Positions 1-7,203 of a DNA stretch of 51,449 nucleotides are shown here, piece after piece (the stretch's first letter is position 1; the number at the start of each line of letters is the position of its first letter). The position numbers and the translations under genes are program-made. This DNA comes from an uncultured Bulleidia sp. (GTDB lineage Bacteria > Bacillota_I > Bacilli_A > Erysipelotrichales > Erysipelotrichaceae), in assembly GCA_934757945.1 (NCBI GenBank), contig CAKVLT010000004.1:1-51449 (forward strand), written 5' to 3'. The notes below the pieces were generated by a model. That model worked only from the letters and a program-made list of their open reading frames with translations. It was not told where the DNA came from and did not search any database.

Positions 1-1
1 G

Positions 2-154
2 TATATGCTAATACCACTAGGATTATGGCATATCGCATATACCAAAAAAGTGCCAGAAAAGCGATTCATCTCACCACGTATACCAAACATTGAAGTGGGA
101 GTATTCTCGCTCGTTCAAGATAAAAAAGCATCAGGAAGTTTCTTCTATAAATAA
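2..154 (+). CDS. C-terminal fragment of an unknown protein (5' end outside window)
   Basis: An open frame enters from the left edge and runs 50 codons to a TAA at 152-154. The visible part starts with a hydrophobic stretch (LIPLGLWHIAY) and then turns basic and beta-rich, which would fit the end of a membrane-anchored protein. It lies on the plus strand and converges on the thioredoxin-like gene at 239-838. No family is recognised. The codon use is plausible and no other frame is open here, but only the tail can be judged. Confidence 0.5.
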   Translation, partial: YMLIPLGLWHIAYTKKVPEKRFISPRIPNIEVGVFSLVQDKKASGSFFYK

Positions 155-238
155 AGAAAAAAGATAAGAAAGAAAGTCATTTGCAAATAACTGTCTCTCT
201 TACCTTATACACTTTCAAATTCCCTGCAACTATACTTT

Positions 239-838
239 TTAAGCTGCCTTATTAATGGAATGAATCACTTCCAGATAATACTTCTTCAATTCCTTTTTCT
301 GATCATCACTTAATGCAATATTTTCATTGGAGGAAACAGCAATACCTTTTACTGTAGAGGTATGGTAACCGGTAATTACCCCATGATTCACTGCAATCAG
401 GTCCGGCACAAAGAAGGATTTATTACCTGCCTGATCCACATATAATGTGGAATCAATATAGGTTGTCAATGTGGAAAGATCCTCTGCTGAAACAGAATCA
501 CTTGTATTGACTACATACACATTCACATCCAGTTCTTTTGCGGCTTCCTGCAAAACACTTGCCGCAATTTTGCATTCTGCACTGTCCGGTTTTGCATAAA
601 ATACCAGAGCACTGCTGTTTTCCTTGAAAATACGAATAGATTCCGCAAGAGAAACAGATGTAAAATGTGCAGAACTCTCCAAACCATACACACTCATATC
701 TGCAGGAGCACTGTTTAAAGTTACAGTTTCCTCTATCTGTACAGTCCCCGACGCAAGAGCTTCCATACCATCCTGGTCACGGTTATAAAACATGCAGGCA
801 TATGCAAGAATCACAAATGCCAGTAATAATTTTTTCAA
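239..838 (-). CDS. Exported thioredoxin-fold protein lacking the CXXC pair
   Basis: 199 residues. A hydrophobic N-terminal segment (residues 3-17) acts as signal peptide or membrane anchor. There is a Cys at 15, but the preceding residues are a poor lipobox. Residues 76-190 look like a thioredoxin fold: a central strand ending FYAKPDSAEC, and later a cis-Pro-like VPDLIAV strand. The usual CXXC position reads SAEC, so only Cys89 remains and disulfide oxidoreductase chemistry is unlikely. The pattern resembles bacteriocin-accessory or PedC-like thioredoxin proteins (inference). The start is TTG at 838, inside TTGA shared with the stop of the sugar kinase upstream, so translation is probably coupled. 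Confidence 0.7.
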   Translation of the reverse strand: MKKLLLAFVILAYACMFYNRDQDGMEALASGTVQIEETVTLNSAPADMSVYGLESSAHFTSVSLAESIRIFKENSSALVFYAKPDSAECKIAASVLQEAAKELDVNVYVVNTSDSVSAEDLSTLTTYIDSTLYVDQAGNKSFFVPDLIAVNHGVITGYHTSTVKGIAVSSNENIALSDDQKKELKKYYLEVIHSINKAA

Positions 839-1770
839 TCCAGATCACCTCTGTGTTCCACTTTTGTTTCTTCATAGAAATTATCAATGAGCTCTCTTGT
901 CGCAAGAGATTTGGAATAGGCAGTAGCTGCACCACAGGACGCACCGAATCTAAAGGAATCCACAGAGTCTTTAGAACGCAGATAGTCCATTAAGAAACCT
1001 GCCACCATGGAGTCACCTGTACCTACCGTATTGATTGCCTTGGAATCAGGCTTGGACAAAGTAACACCATAAATACCCTTTTTGCAGGCAAGAATAGCCT
1101 CTTTGTTTGCCACAACAACAATGACATTTTCAGCACCTTCATGCACTAACTGTCTTGCCGCACCGATAATATCCTCTTCACTTACAATATCTCTGTCCAC
1201 CATAGCAGACAATTCTTCTGGGGTTGTCTTAATCAGGAATACTCCTTCCTTTAACATATCTTTTGTCAATGCAGGATCTGTATCCAAACATACTTTCACG
1301 TTGTTTTCCACAGCCTTCTGTAACATAACATGAACATCATCCACAAGATATGCCTGCGTATTACCAGCTACGACCAGAAAATCTCCTTCACCAAGTCTGT
1401 CAATCTTTTTAGCCAGATTACACATATCTTCATCTGTGATGACAGGTCCCATGGCATTAACATCCGTAGCTTCATTGTTGGCACGTAACTTCAGGTTAAT
1501 ACGTGTATGCCCATTGGTATAGGTAAAGTTAGGCTGAATAAATTCATATTTAGCCAGTAAACGAATATAGAAGTCTCTTGTAAAACCACCGATAAAGCCA
1601 AAGGCTCTGGAAGGAATCCCAAGGTTATTCAACACAATGGAGACGTTGATTCCTTTACCACCTGCTTCATAGTATTCCAAATCAGATCTGTTCAGAACAC
1701 CAGACTGTAAAGGTTTGGAACACTCCATGTAGTAATCCAGAGAAGGGTTCAGTGTACAAGTGCAAATCAT
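835..1770 (-). CDS. PfkB-family sugar kinase (1-phosphofructokinase / tagatose-6-phosphate kinase type)
   Basis: 311 residues. It phosphorylates a sugar phosphate with ATP in the cytoplasm, most likely fructose-1-phosphate or tagatose-6-phosphate. The N-terminal motif TLNPSLDYY, the glycine motif GGKG (37-40) and the C-terminal PfkB signature with catalytic Asp in GTGDS (250-254) are all present. ATG at 1770 is chosen because AAAGGAGAA lies about 8 nt upstream. A longer in-frame start would overlap pepT. pepT ends 4 nt upstream and the thioredoxin-like gene overlaps the stop, so the three form one transcription unit. No PTS gene or fruR lies nearby, so substrate choice between fruK and lacC types is open. 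Confidence 0.85.
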   Translation of the reverse strand: MICTCTLNPSLDYYMECSKPLQSGVLNRSDLEYYEAGGKGINVSIVLNNLGIPSRAFGFIGGFTRDFYIRLLAKYEFIQPNFTYTNGHTRINLKLRANNEATDVNAMGPVITDEDMCNLAKKIDRLGEGDFLVVAGNTQAYLVDDVHVMLQKAVENNVKVCLDTDPALTKDMLKEGVFLIKTTPEELSAMVDRDIVSEEDIIGAARQLVHEGAENVIVVVANKEAILACKKGIYGVTLSKPDSKAINTVGTGDSMVAGFLMDYLRSKDSVDSFRFGASCGAATAYSKSLATRELIDNFYEETKVEHRGDLD

Positions 1771-1774
1771 AAGT

Positions 1775-2995
1775 TTATTCTCCTTTAGACACCAGCTCTG
1801 CAATCTTTTCTACAAGCTTGCAGGCAAGTTCTAATTCTTCCATCACACAGTATTCATAACGTCCGTGGAAGTTCCCTCCACCATTACCAAGATTAGGACA
1901 CGGTAAGCCTCTGAAGGTCAGTTCTGCGCCATCTGTACCTCCACGAATACTTTCATTGACTGGCTGTAAGTCTAATTCCTTTAATGCTGTTTCTGCAATA
2001 GAAGAAACCTCAGGATGCTGAAGAAGAATTTCTTTCATATTGTGGTAGCCATCCTGAATATCCACATGAATTACTTCCTGTCCATGTGCTTCATTAATGG
2101 CCGTTTCACCAGTCTTCATCATCTTCTTCATTCTTTCAAAATCAGCTGTTTCATGAGCTCTGATGATATACTCCATAGTAGCAGTATCTACATTTCCCCG
2201 CATATTGCATAAATGGAAGAATGGTTCTCTGTTACATGTATGCTCAGGACGCATATGTTCCGGCAAAGTATTATGAAATTCAATAGCTGTGTTTAACGAA
2301 TTGATCATTCTGTCTTTTGCCGAACCCGGATGAATGGAGAAACCTGTGCATGTTACAACAGCACTTGCCGCATTAAATGTTTCATCGCTCCATACATCTA
2401 CTCTGTCACCATCCATGGTATAGGCAAAATCCGCACCAAATTTTTCAATATTGAAATGTTCTGTACCTCTGCCTACTTCTTCATCAGGTGTAAAGGCAAT
2501 GGCAATTCTTCCATGTTTTACTTCCGGATGTTCCATATAGTACTGCACTGTTTCCATAATACAGGCAATACCTGCTTTATCATCCGCACCCAATAATGTA
2601 GAACCGTCCGTCACCATTAATGTTTTACCCTTTAATGTCTTCAAATATGGGAAATCTTCCACTTTTGTAATAACACCTTCACAAAGCGTAATATCCTCTC
2701 CATCGTAGTTTTCAATAATACGAGGATGTACATTTGCACCGGAATAGTCCGGAGCAGTATCCATATGTGCAATAAAGCCTACTGTTTTACAAGGTGTGTC
2801 CAGATTGCTTTCAAGATGAGCATATACGTTACAATACTCATCCAGTTCAGCATCCTGTACACCAAGATCCTGTAATTCTTTTAATAATACCTTCGCAAGA
2901 TCAAACTGTTTCATTGTAGAAGGTGAAGTTGTACTTTTGGGATCAGACTGTGTATCAATCTGACAATATCTGATTAATCTATCCTGAACACTCAT
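1775..2995 (-). CDS. pepT: Peptidase T (tripeptide aminopeptidase, M20 family)
   Basis: 406 residues, the normal length for PepT. A cytoplasmic dizinc aminopeptidase that removes the N-terminal residue from tripeptides. The metal and catalytic pattern is complete: His77 and Asp79 in AHMDTAPD, the GADDKAG bridging Asp near 138, Glu172/Glu173 in TPDEEVGRG, Asp195 in TMDGD and a C-terminal His377 in GNFHGRYEY. ATG at 2995 follows AAGGAGGACACGCC. It is the first gene of the pepT - sugar kinase - thioredoxin-like unit. Confidence 0.95.
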   Translation of the reverse strand: MSVQDRLIRYCQIDTQSDPKSTTSPSTMKQFDLAKVLLKELQDLGVQDAELDEYCNVYAHLESNLDTPCKTVGFIAHMDTAPDYSGANVHPRIIENYDGEDITLCEGVITKVEDFPYLKTLKGKTLMVTDGSTLLGADDKAGIACIMETVQYYMEHPEVKHGRIAIAFTPDEEVGRGTEHFNIEKFGADFAYTMDGDRVDVWSDETFNAASAVVTCTGFSIHPGSAKDRMINSLNTAIEFHNTLPEHMRPEHTCNREPFFHLCNMRGNVDTATMEYIIRAHETADFERMKKMMKTGETAINEAHGQEVIHVDIQDGYHNMKEILLQHPEVSSIAETALKELDLQPVNESIRGGTDGAELTFRGLPCPNLGNGGGNFHGRYEYCVMEELELACKLVEKIAELVSKGE

Positions 2996-3047
2996 GGCGT
3001 GTCCTCCTTATACATGTAGAATTTTACCATTTTTCATCTCAACATGG

Positions 3048-3086
3048 AAATACAAAAAAGAGACTAAGAGTTGTGGCTCTTAGTCT
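3048..3086 (-). terminator. Intrinsic terminator after the DUF1349 gene
   Basis: A perfect 10-bp stem AGACTAAGAG / CTCTTAGTCT with a 6-nt loop is followed on the minus strand by CTTTTTTG. The stop codon of the DUF1349 gene (3080-3082) lies inside the stem, so the ribosome ends within the hairpin. Confidence 0.9.
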
Positions 3087-3640
3087 GTTAATGACATCTG
3101 TGAAAATGTACAGTCAAAACTGGAATCATTCGGACTGCAGGCATAAATACCAATACGTATTGGATTTTTTGTATCTTCATTAATAAACTGTCTTACATCA
3201 GAATACACTTTTCCATTAAAACTGTACTGGATACGCACAATGCCTGATCTGTACCACACTCTGTAATACATCCAGTGAATGGCAGTACCGATATCTCTGG
3301 AAGATTTATCTCCATACTTTCCATGGAAAACAATACATTCCATTTCTTCCACTTCATCATTGTGGTGTTTTACACAACAGGAAGCTAATCGCTTCTTACC
3401 ATTGTATAAAACGATACCACACTGATCGAATTGTCCTTTAAAGTCAAAATCCACACGCACAGTAAAACTGAAGCTTTCTGCCGGCTGCAAAGATAATTCA
3501 ATCGCTTCAGCACCCTGATTCTCATTCACAAGAGATGTAAAAGGTTCCGTTTCCAGTATCACTTTATTCTCAGATACGATGTACCTTTCAGGTTTATGAA
3601 TCCATTCCAGCTGTGCAATGTCTGAATTTGTATCCTTCAT
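3080..3640 (-). CDS. DUF1349 family protein (concanavalin-like beta-sandwich)
   Basis: 186 residues matching the DUF1349 fold, a single-domain beta-sandwich related to carbohydrate-binding lectin-like proteins. Typical features are DFDFKGQFDQCGIVLY, the HWMYYRVWYRSG strand and the closing FDCTFSQMSL. No signal peptide, so cytoplasmic. The biochemical role of the family is unknown. It starts 4 nt after the hydrogenase stop with no clear Shine-Dalgarno sequence, so translation is probably coupled. Its stop is inside the terminator that ends the group. Confidence 0.75.
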   Translation of the reverse strand: MKDTNSDIAQLEWIHKPERYIVSENKVILETEPFTSLVNENQGAEAIELSLQPAESFSFTVRVDFDFKGQFDQCGIVLYNGKKRLASCCVKHHNDEVEEMECIVFHGKYGDKSSRDIGTAIHWMYYRVWYRSGIVRIQYSFNGKVYSDVRQFINEDTKNPIRIGIYACSPNDSSFDCTFSQMSLTD

Positions 3641-3644
3641 AGTT

Positions 3645-5117
3645 TTAAATCTTATGTCTTACATCCATATCTACATCAGAATAGTCAGTATCCTTTAATG
3701 CAGAAGAAATTGTACGATCTTTGTTTGGCATATTTTCCTTTACCATGCGACCTTTTGCCTTAGCAGATTCAGAAATCACTGCAGGTCCGCAGATACATCC
3801 GCCAGGACATGCCATACCTTCAAGGATATCTGCCTTGAATCTCTTGAACTTGATAAGATTCAGCTGCTGTTTACATTCTGCACCACCATTCGCAAGTACT
3901 GTAGTTAATGGCTGATTATAGCCTTCTTCCTTGAGTACTTCCACAACTGCAGCAGCTACACCACCGCTTGCCGCAAAGTTTCTTCCATAGTTACTTGCAT
4001 TGAGATCTTTATCTTCTTCATACTGAGCAATATCAATACCCTTAGCTAAGAACATAGCCAGTAATTCTTCATAAGTTAATACATAGTCTACTGCAGATAC
4101 TTCCTGCATAGCTTCCTGTTTCTTGGCAACACATGGACCAATGAAGACTACTTTACAGGAAGGATGATCCTGCTTGAGTTTACGTGCAGTAGCCATCATA
4201 GGTGTAACAGTTGTACTCTTATTCTCCACATACAGATCAGGGAAATGAATCTTTAACATATTTACAAATCCAGGGCAGCAGGAAGTAGTCATCGGAATAC
4301 CTTTTTCCTTACGTTCCTTTAACTCCTGAGCTTCATAATACGCTACAGCATCTGCACCGTTAGCTACTTCAATACACTTTGTGAAACCTAATGCTTCAAT
4401 AGCCTTAATAATCTTGCCTAATGGATTTTCTTCAAACTGTCCCTGAATAGATGGAGCCACAATAGCATAGACTTCTTCTTTATCATTCAGTAAACGAATA
4501 ACAGGTACAATCCAGCTCATATCGGAAATAGCTCCGAAAGGACAAGCCTTTAAGCAGGCACCACAGTTAATACATTTTTCTTCATCAATATTACAGATAT
4601 TCTGTTCATTCCAGGAAATAGCCTGTACAGGACAAGCTGTATAACATGGTCTTTCTGTAACGACAATAGCGTTATATGGACAGGCTCTTGCACATGCACC
4701 ACATGCCTTACACTTGCTGTAATCAATCTGGGAACGTGTAGTACCCATAGAAATAGCACCAAAATTACAAGCTGCCATACAGGACTTCTTCATACATTTA
4801 CGGCAGTTATCTGTTACCTGAATCTTCTGAATAGTACAGCCGTCACATGCGGATTCGATAACCTGTACAATCTGCTTTGGCTTGTATTCCTCAGCATCAT
4901 TAGCCATCTTACCCATAGCTAAACGTGCTCTTTGTCTTAATACTTCTCTTTCCTTGTATACACAACAACGGAATCTTTCCCCGCCAAGGCTGACTAACTG
5001 CTTGGAGAAGTTCTGCACAGATTCCTCTTTTAATGTGTCCTGATAAGCTTCTTTTGCCACTTCAATCAGGATTTCAAACTTGAAAATACTGGCATCATTT
5101 GTTAATGAACTGATCAT
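3645..5117 (-). CDS. Monomeric [FeFe] hydrogenase (group B-like)
   Basis: 490 residues. It catalyses reversible H2 evolution with electrons from ferredoxin, disposing of reducing power in fermentation. Ferredoxin-type cysteine clusters lie at 91-117, 136-146 and 182-192, with an extra Cys pair at 158/162. The H-cluster motifs are L1 TTSCCPGF (277-284), L2 FIGPCVAKK (325-333) and L3 EGMACPGGCICG (433-444). TSCCP in place of TSCSP is typical of group B enzymes. The usual Trp after CPG is Phe. There is no N-terminal 2Fe-2S domain. ATG 5117 follows AAGGAAGG. The maturases HydEFG are not in the window. Confidence 0.92.
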   Translation of the reverse strand: MISSLTNDASIFKFEILIEVAKEAYQDTLKEESVQNFSKQLVSLGGERFRCCVYKEREVLRQRARLAMGKMANDAEEYKPKQIVQVIESACDGCTIQKIQVTDNCRKCMKKSCMAACNFGAISMGTTRSQIDYSKCKACGACARACPYNAIVVTERPCYTACPVQAISWNEQNICNIDEEKCINCGACLKACPFGAISDMSWIVPVIRLLNDKEEVYAIVAPSIQGQFEENPLGKIIKAIEALGFTKCIEVANGADAVAYYEAQELKERKEKGIPMTTSCCPGFVNMLKIHFPDLYVENKSTTVTPMMATARKLKQDHPSCKVVFIGPCVAKKQEAMQEVSAVDYVLTYEELLAMFLAKGIDIAQYEEDKDLNASNYGRNFAASGGVAAAVVEVLKEEGYNQPLTTVLANGGAECKQQLNLIKFKRFKADILEGMACPGGCICGPAVISESAKAKGRMVKENMPNKDRTISSALKDTDYSDVDMDVRHKI

Positions 5118-5141
5118 GTCTTTTTGTCCTTCCTTTTTTCT

Positions 5142-5702
5142 TTACTTTCTGAAACTGTGTTCGTACTGCATCCCCTGTTCCACTTTATCCAGAGCTTCTT
5201 TATCTGCCACTTTCATCAGGATATGTCTTGCAAATTCAATCGTAGCTCCCATTCCACGACCTGTAATCACATTACCATCCGTAACAGCTAATTCCATCTG
5301 ATACTCACCGCCAAAGGATGTTTCATCAAAAGACGGGAAACAGGTATACTTTCTGTCTTTCAAATACCCCAGGTGACCAAGTATGCTTGGAGCAGCACAT
5401 ATAGCACAGGTCAGCTTCCCATTAGAATACTGTTTCTGAACATCTTCAATTACACGTGTGTTGTGTTCAAGATTATATGTGCCAAGTTTTCCTCCCGGCA
5501 ATACAATAAAATCATACTCTTCCACATGTTCATCCTTCAGTAATCCATCCGCATGGACAATAACTTTCTGAGAAGACAGCACTTCCACATTGTCTGAGAT
5601 GGAAACTGTTTTAATTTCCAGTCCGGCTCTTCTCAGCATATCTACGGTAATCAGTGCTTCACAGGTTTCAAAACCTTCTGCTAAATAGAGTAATCCCTTC
5701 AT
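5142..5702 (-). CDS. DJ-1/PfpI family protein
   Basis: 186 residues. DJ-1/PfpI superfamily, flavodoxin-like fold with the nucleophile Cys102 in AICAAPS and the conserved Glu9 in YLAEGFE. Members include glyoxalases/deglycases and stress-linked thiol proteins, and the exact activity cannot be read from sequence. ATG 5702 is preferred over an upstream GTG (5711) because AAGAGGTGA is ideally placed for it and contains that GTG. It is first in a group with the [FeFe] hydrogenase (24 nt downstream) and lies about 65 nt after an intrinsic terminator. Confidence 0.85.
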   Translation of the reverse strand: MKGLLYLAEGFETCEALITVDMLRRAGLEIKTVSISDNVEVLSSQKVIVHADGLLKDEHVEEYDFIVLPGGKLGTYNLEHNTRVIEDVQKQYSNGKLTCAICAAPSILGHLGYLKDRKYTCFPSFDETSFGGEYQMELAVTDGNVITGRGMGATIEFARHILMKVADKEALDKVEQGMQYEHSFRK

Positions 5703-5760
5703 GCTTTTCACCTCTTGTGAAAATTATACCATTCTACCTCGTATTACAAAACAAGAAATA

Positions 5761-5787
5761 TTAAAAGACCCGCATCTTATGCAGGTC
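5761..5787 (-). terminator. Intrinsic terminator ahead of the PfpI-hydrogenase group
   Basis: On the minus strand GACCTGCAT-AAG-ATGCGGGTC forms a 9-bp stem (one GU) followed by TTTTAATAT. It sits directly after the nested stems at 5796-5933 and 65 nt before the pfpI start. It could end a small RNA or attenuate the downstream genes. Confidence 0.75.
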
Positions 5788-5795
5788 TTCCTTTC

Positions 5796-5933
5796 AATCT
5801 GTATCTTTCTTTCCAGTACCGGGTTACGGATGTGCTTTTTATTTTACCGGTATCTTTTTTGTTCGATTGCTTCACCTATTGTCTTCGTCTTTTCATCATC
5901 ATTGCAATCTTACATCCGTAGTAGACACAGATT
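5796..5933 (-). ncRNA. Putative structured RNA or leader upstream of pfpI/hydrogenase
   Basis: Three nested complementary pairs are visible. The outer pair is 5923-5933 with 5796-5806 (11 bp, one GU). The middle pair is 5912-5920 with 5825-5833 (9 bp, perfect). The inner pair is 5904-5909 with 5865-5870 (6 bp). An intrinsic terminator follows at once. This fits either a stand-alone small RNA of about 170 nt or a riboswitch-like attenuator for the pfpI-hydrogenase genes. I matched it to no known class: it has no tmRNA tag or T-loop, no RNase P core and no T-box motif. The rest of 5703-6233 has no convincing gene. Confidence 0.5.
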
Positions 5934-6059
5934 TTAAATCATGATTGAGTGTGCAACTTTAAGCTGCAACTACGTGTCCTGGTTCCATAAGCACCTTCAC
6001 TTTCTTTACTATGGAACAACCATGTAACAGTTTTTGAATTCTGTCTCCAAATCTTTATT

Positions 6060-6119
6060 CAGGTATTATGTGTATCAGATAAAGGAGGCAAGAATTTTTT
6101 ATCTGATACATTTTACCTG
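6060..6119. other. Long inverted repeat (hairpin) in intergenic DNA
   Basis: GTATCAGATAAA (6072-6083) pairs perfectly with TTTATCTGATAC (6098-6109) around a short loop, and an outer CAGGTA/TACCTG pair (6060-6065, 6114-6119) extends it. It lies about 115 nt downstream of the ROK gene. It may end the ROK transcript or be a protein-binding palindrome. It lacks a long T-run on either strand. Confidence 0.5.
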
Positions 6120-6233
6120 TATTCAAGTAACACCTTCTTCATGAGATTTTTCCTCTTTCTTTTTACACTTATAGAATAGAAGATTTCTATAAATTTACCA
6201 GTCTTGAAATACAAATTTTTTTCCGCTATATTG

Positions 6234-7139
6234 TTATTGTTGAGACTCCATCAAGTAACGATAATGATATAAGGCACCGTATATTCTTGCATGGGAATGG
6301 AAACAGGATTCCACTATTTCAGGTTCCCATATATTTTTAATAATTGCCCGATCAAATTTTTCTTTGACACACTCTTTAATCATAGCCATGAAATTAGGAT
6401 CATCTGTAATGTTTCCTGCAATAACCACTCTGGAACCATCCACTACACATTGAATGTTATATATATAGGACGCAAGATATCTGCAATACCTTTGGACTCC
6501 TTTTACAACTTTTTCATCCTTTGCACTCAGTCCCATCATAATACGCATGATATTCATATTGTCTTTTCCTGTCTCTTCTTCAACATACGTATATAAAGCC
6601 TGTATATTATTGGTTCTTGCAAAGATGGTAGAATTGGAATTCTGTTCTGTATAATCCCCCTGAATATAGGAGAATTCTCCTGCAGCATAATGTGTTCCTT
6701 CCAAAAGATGTCCATTGGTAATAATAGCTCCTCCAATGCCTCCTCCAAGAATCATCACCATAAATCCATTCTGGATACCTTTTAAAGCACCATATCCAAC
6801 TTCAGATAATGCAGCTGCCTTGGCATCATTGCACAGAACTACCGGTAACCCTATTCTCTCTTCCAGTTCTTTAGCATACTCCATATCTTTTACCCAGGAA
6901 TACACACCGCCACTGTAGGCAATGCCTTTTGTATTATCTATCACTCCGGGTAAAGTAATGGAAACACCGCATACCTGATCCTTATACTTCTTACATACTT
7001 CCACTAAAGGACCAAACAATTCCTCTTTTTCCCGTATTCCTACAGGAACTCTTATCTCATGGGTAATATCCAGTTCTTCACTGACAACAGCATAGCGAAA
7101 AGCACCTTTGTCAATATCAATGCAAATATATTGTTTCAT
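6234..7139 (-). CDS. ROK family sugar kinase-like protein without the zinc motif
   Basis: 301 residues from ATG 7139, which follows AAAGAGG; a longer in-frame start lacks a ribosome site. ROK fold: N-terminal CIDIDKGAFRYAVV, phosphate-binding GVSITLPGVID, catalytic Asp105 in LCNDAKAAALSE and GGGIGGAII. The classical ROK GH...CxCGxxGC zinc site is absent; the region reads AAGEFSYIQGDY instead. It is therefore a divergent member, perhaps a beta-glucoside kinase-like enzyme or a non-enzymatic relative. It stands alone between typA and a 500-nt intergenic region. Confidence 0.75.
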   Translation of the reverse strand: MKQYICIDIDKGAFRYAVVSEELDITHEIRVPVGIREKEELFGPLVEVCKKYKDQVCGVSITLPGVIDNTKGIAYSGGVYSWVKDMEYAKELEERIGLPVVLCNDAKAAALSEVGYGALKGIQNGFMVMILGGGIGGAIITNGHLLEGTHYAAGEFSYIQGDYTEQNSNSTIFARTNNIQALYTYVEEETGKDNMNIMRIMMGLSAKDEKVVKGVQRYCRYLASYIYNIQCVVDGSRVVIAGNITDDPNFMAMIKECVKEKFDRAIIKNIWEPEIVESCFHSHARIYGALYHYRYLMESQQ

Positions 7140-7176
7140 ACTATACCTCTTTGTTATATCGTACACTATAACCCAT

Positions 7177-7201
7177 AAAAAAAACTATGCTTTTGCATAG
7201 T
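7177..7201 (-). terminator. Intrinsic terminator of typA
   Basis: ACTATGC-TTTT-GCATAGT stem (7184-7201) with a run of at least 7 T on the minus strand, placed immediately after the typA stop. The A/T flanks make it symmetrical, so it could act on both strands. Confidence 0.9.
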
Positions 7202-7203
7202 TT

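Noticed and set aside
155..238. Possible terminator between the partial gene and the thioredoxin-like gene
   Set aside because: Only a weak stem with one mismatch (AGT-ATTTG/CAAAT-ACT) and no proper T-run.
5941..6060. Short peptide ORFs on both strands (28 codons plus, 31 codons minus)
   Set aside because: No ribosome site on plus and no canonical start covering the minus-strand frame; both lie in the structured intergenic region.
5703..6233. tmRNA, RNase P RNA or T-box in the 5.7-6.2 kb gap
   Set aside because: No tag frame with alanyl acceptor, no conserved RNase P core and no T-box sequence were found.
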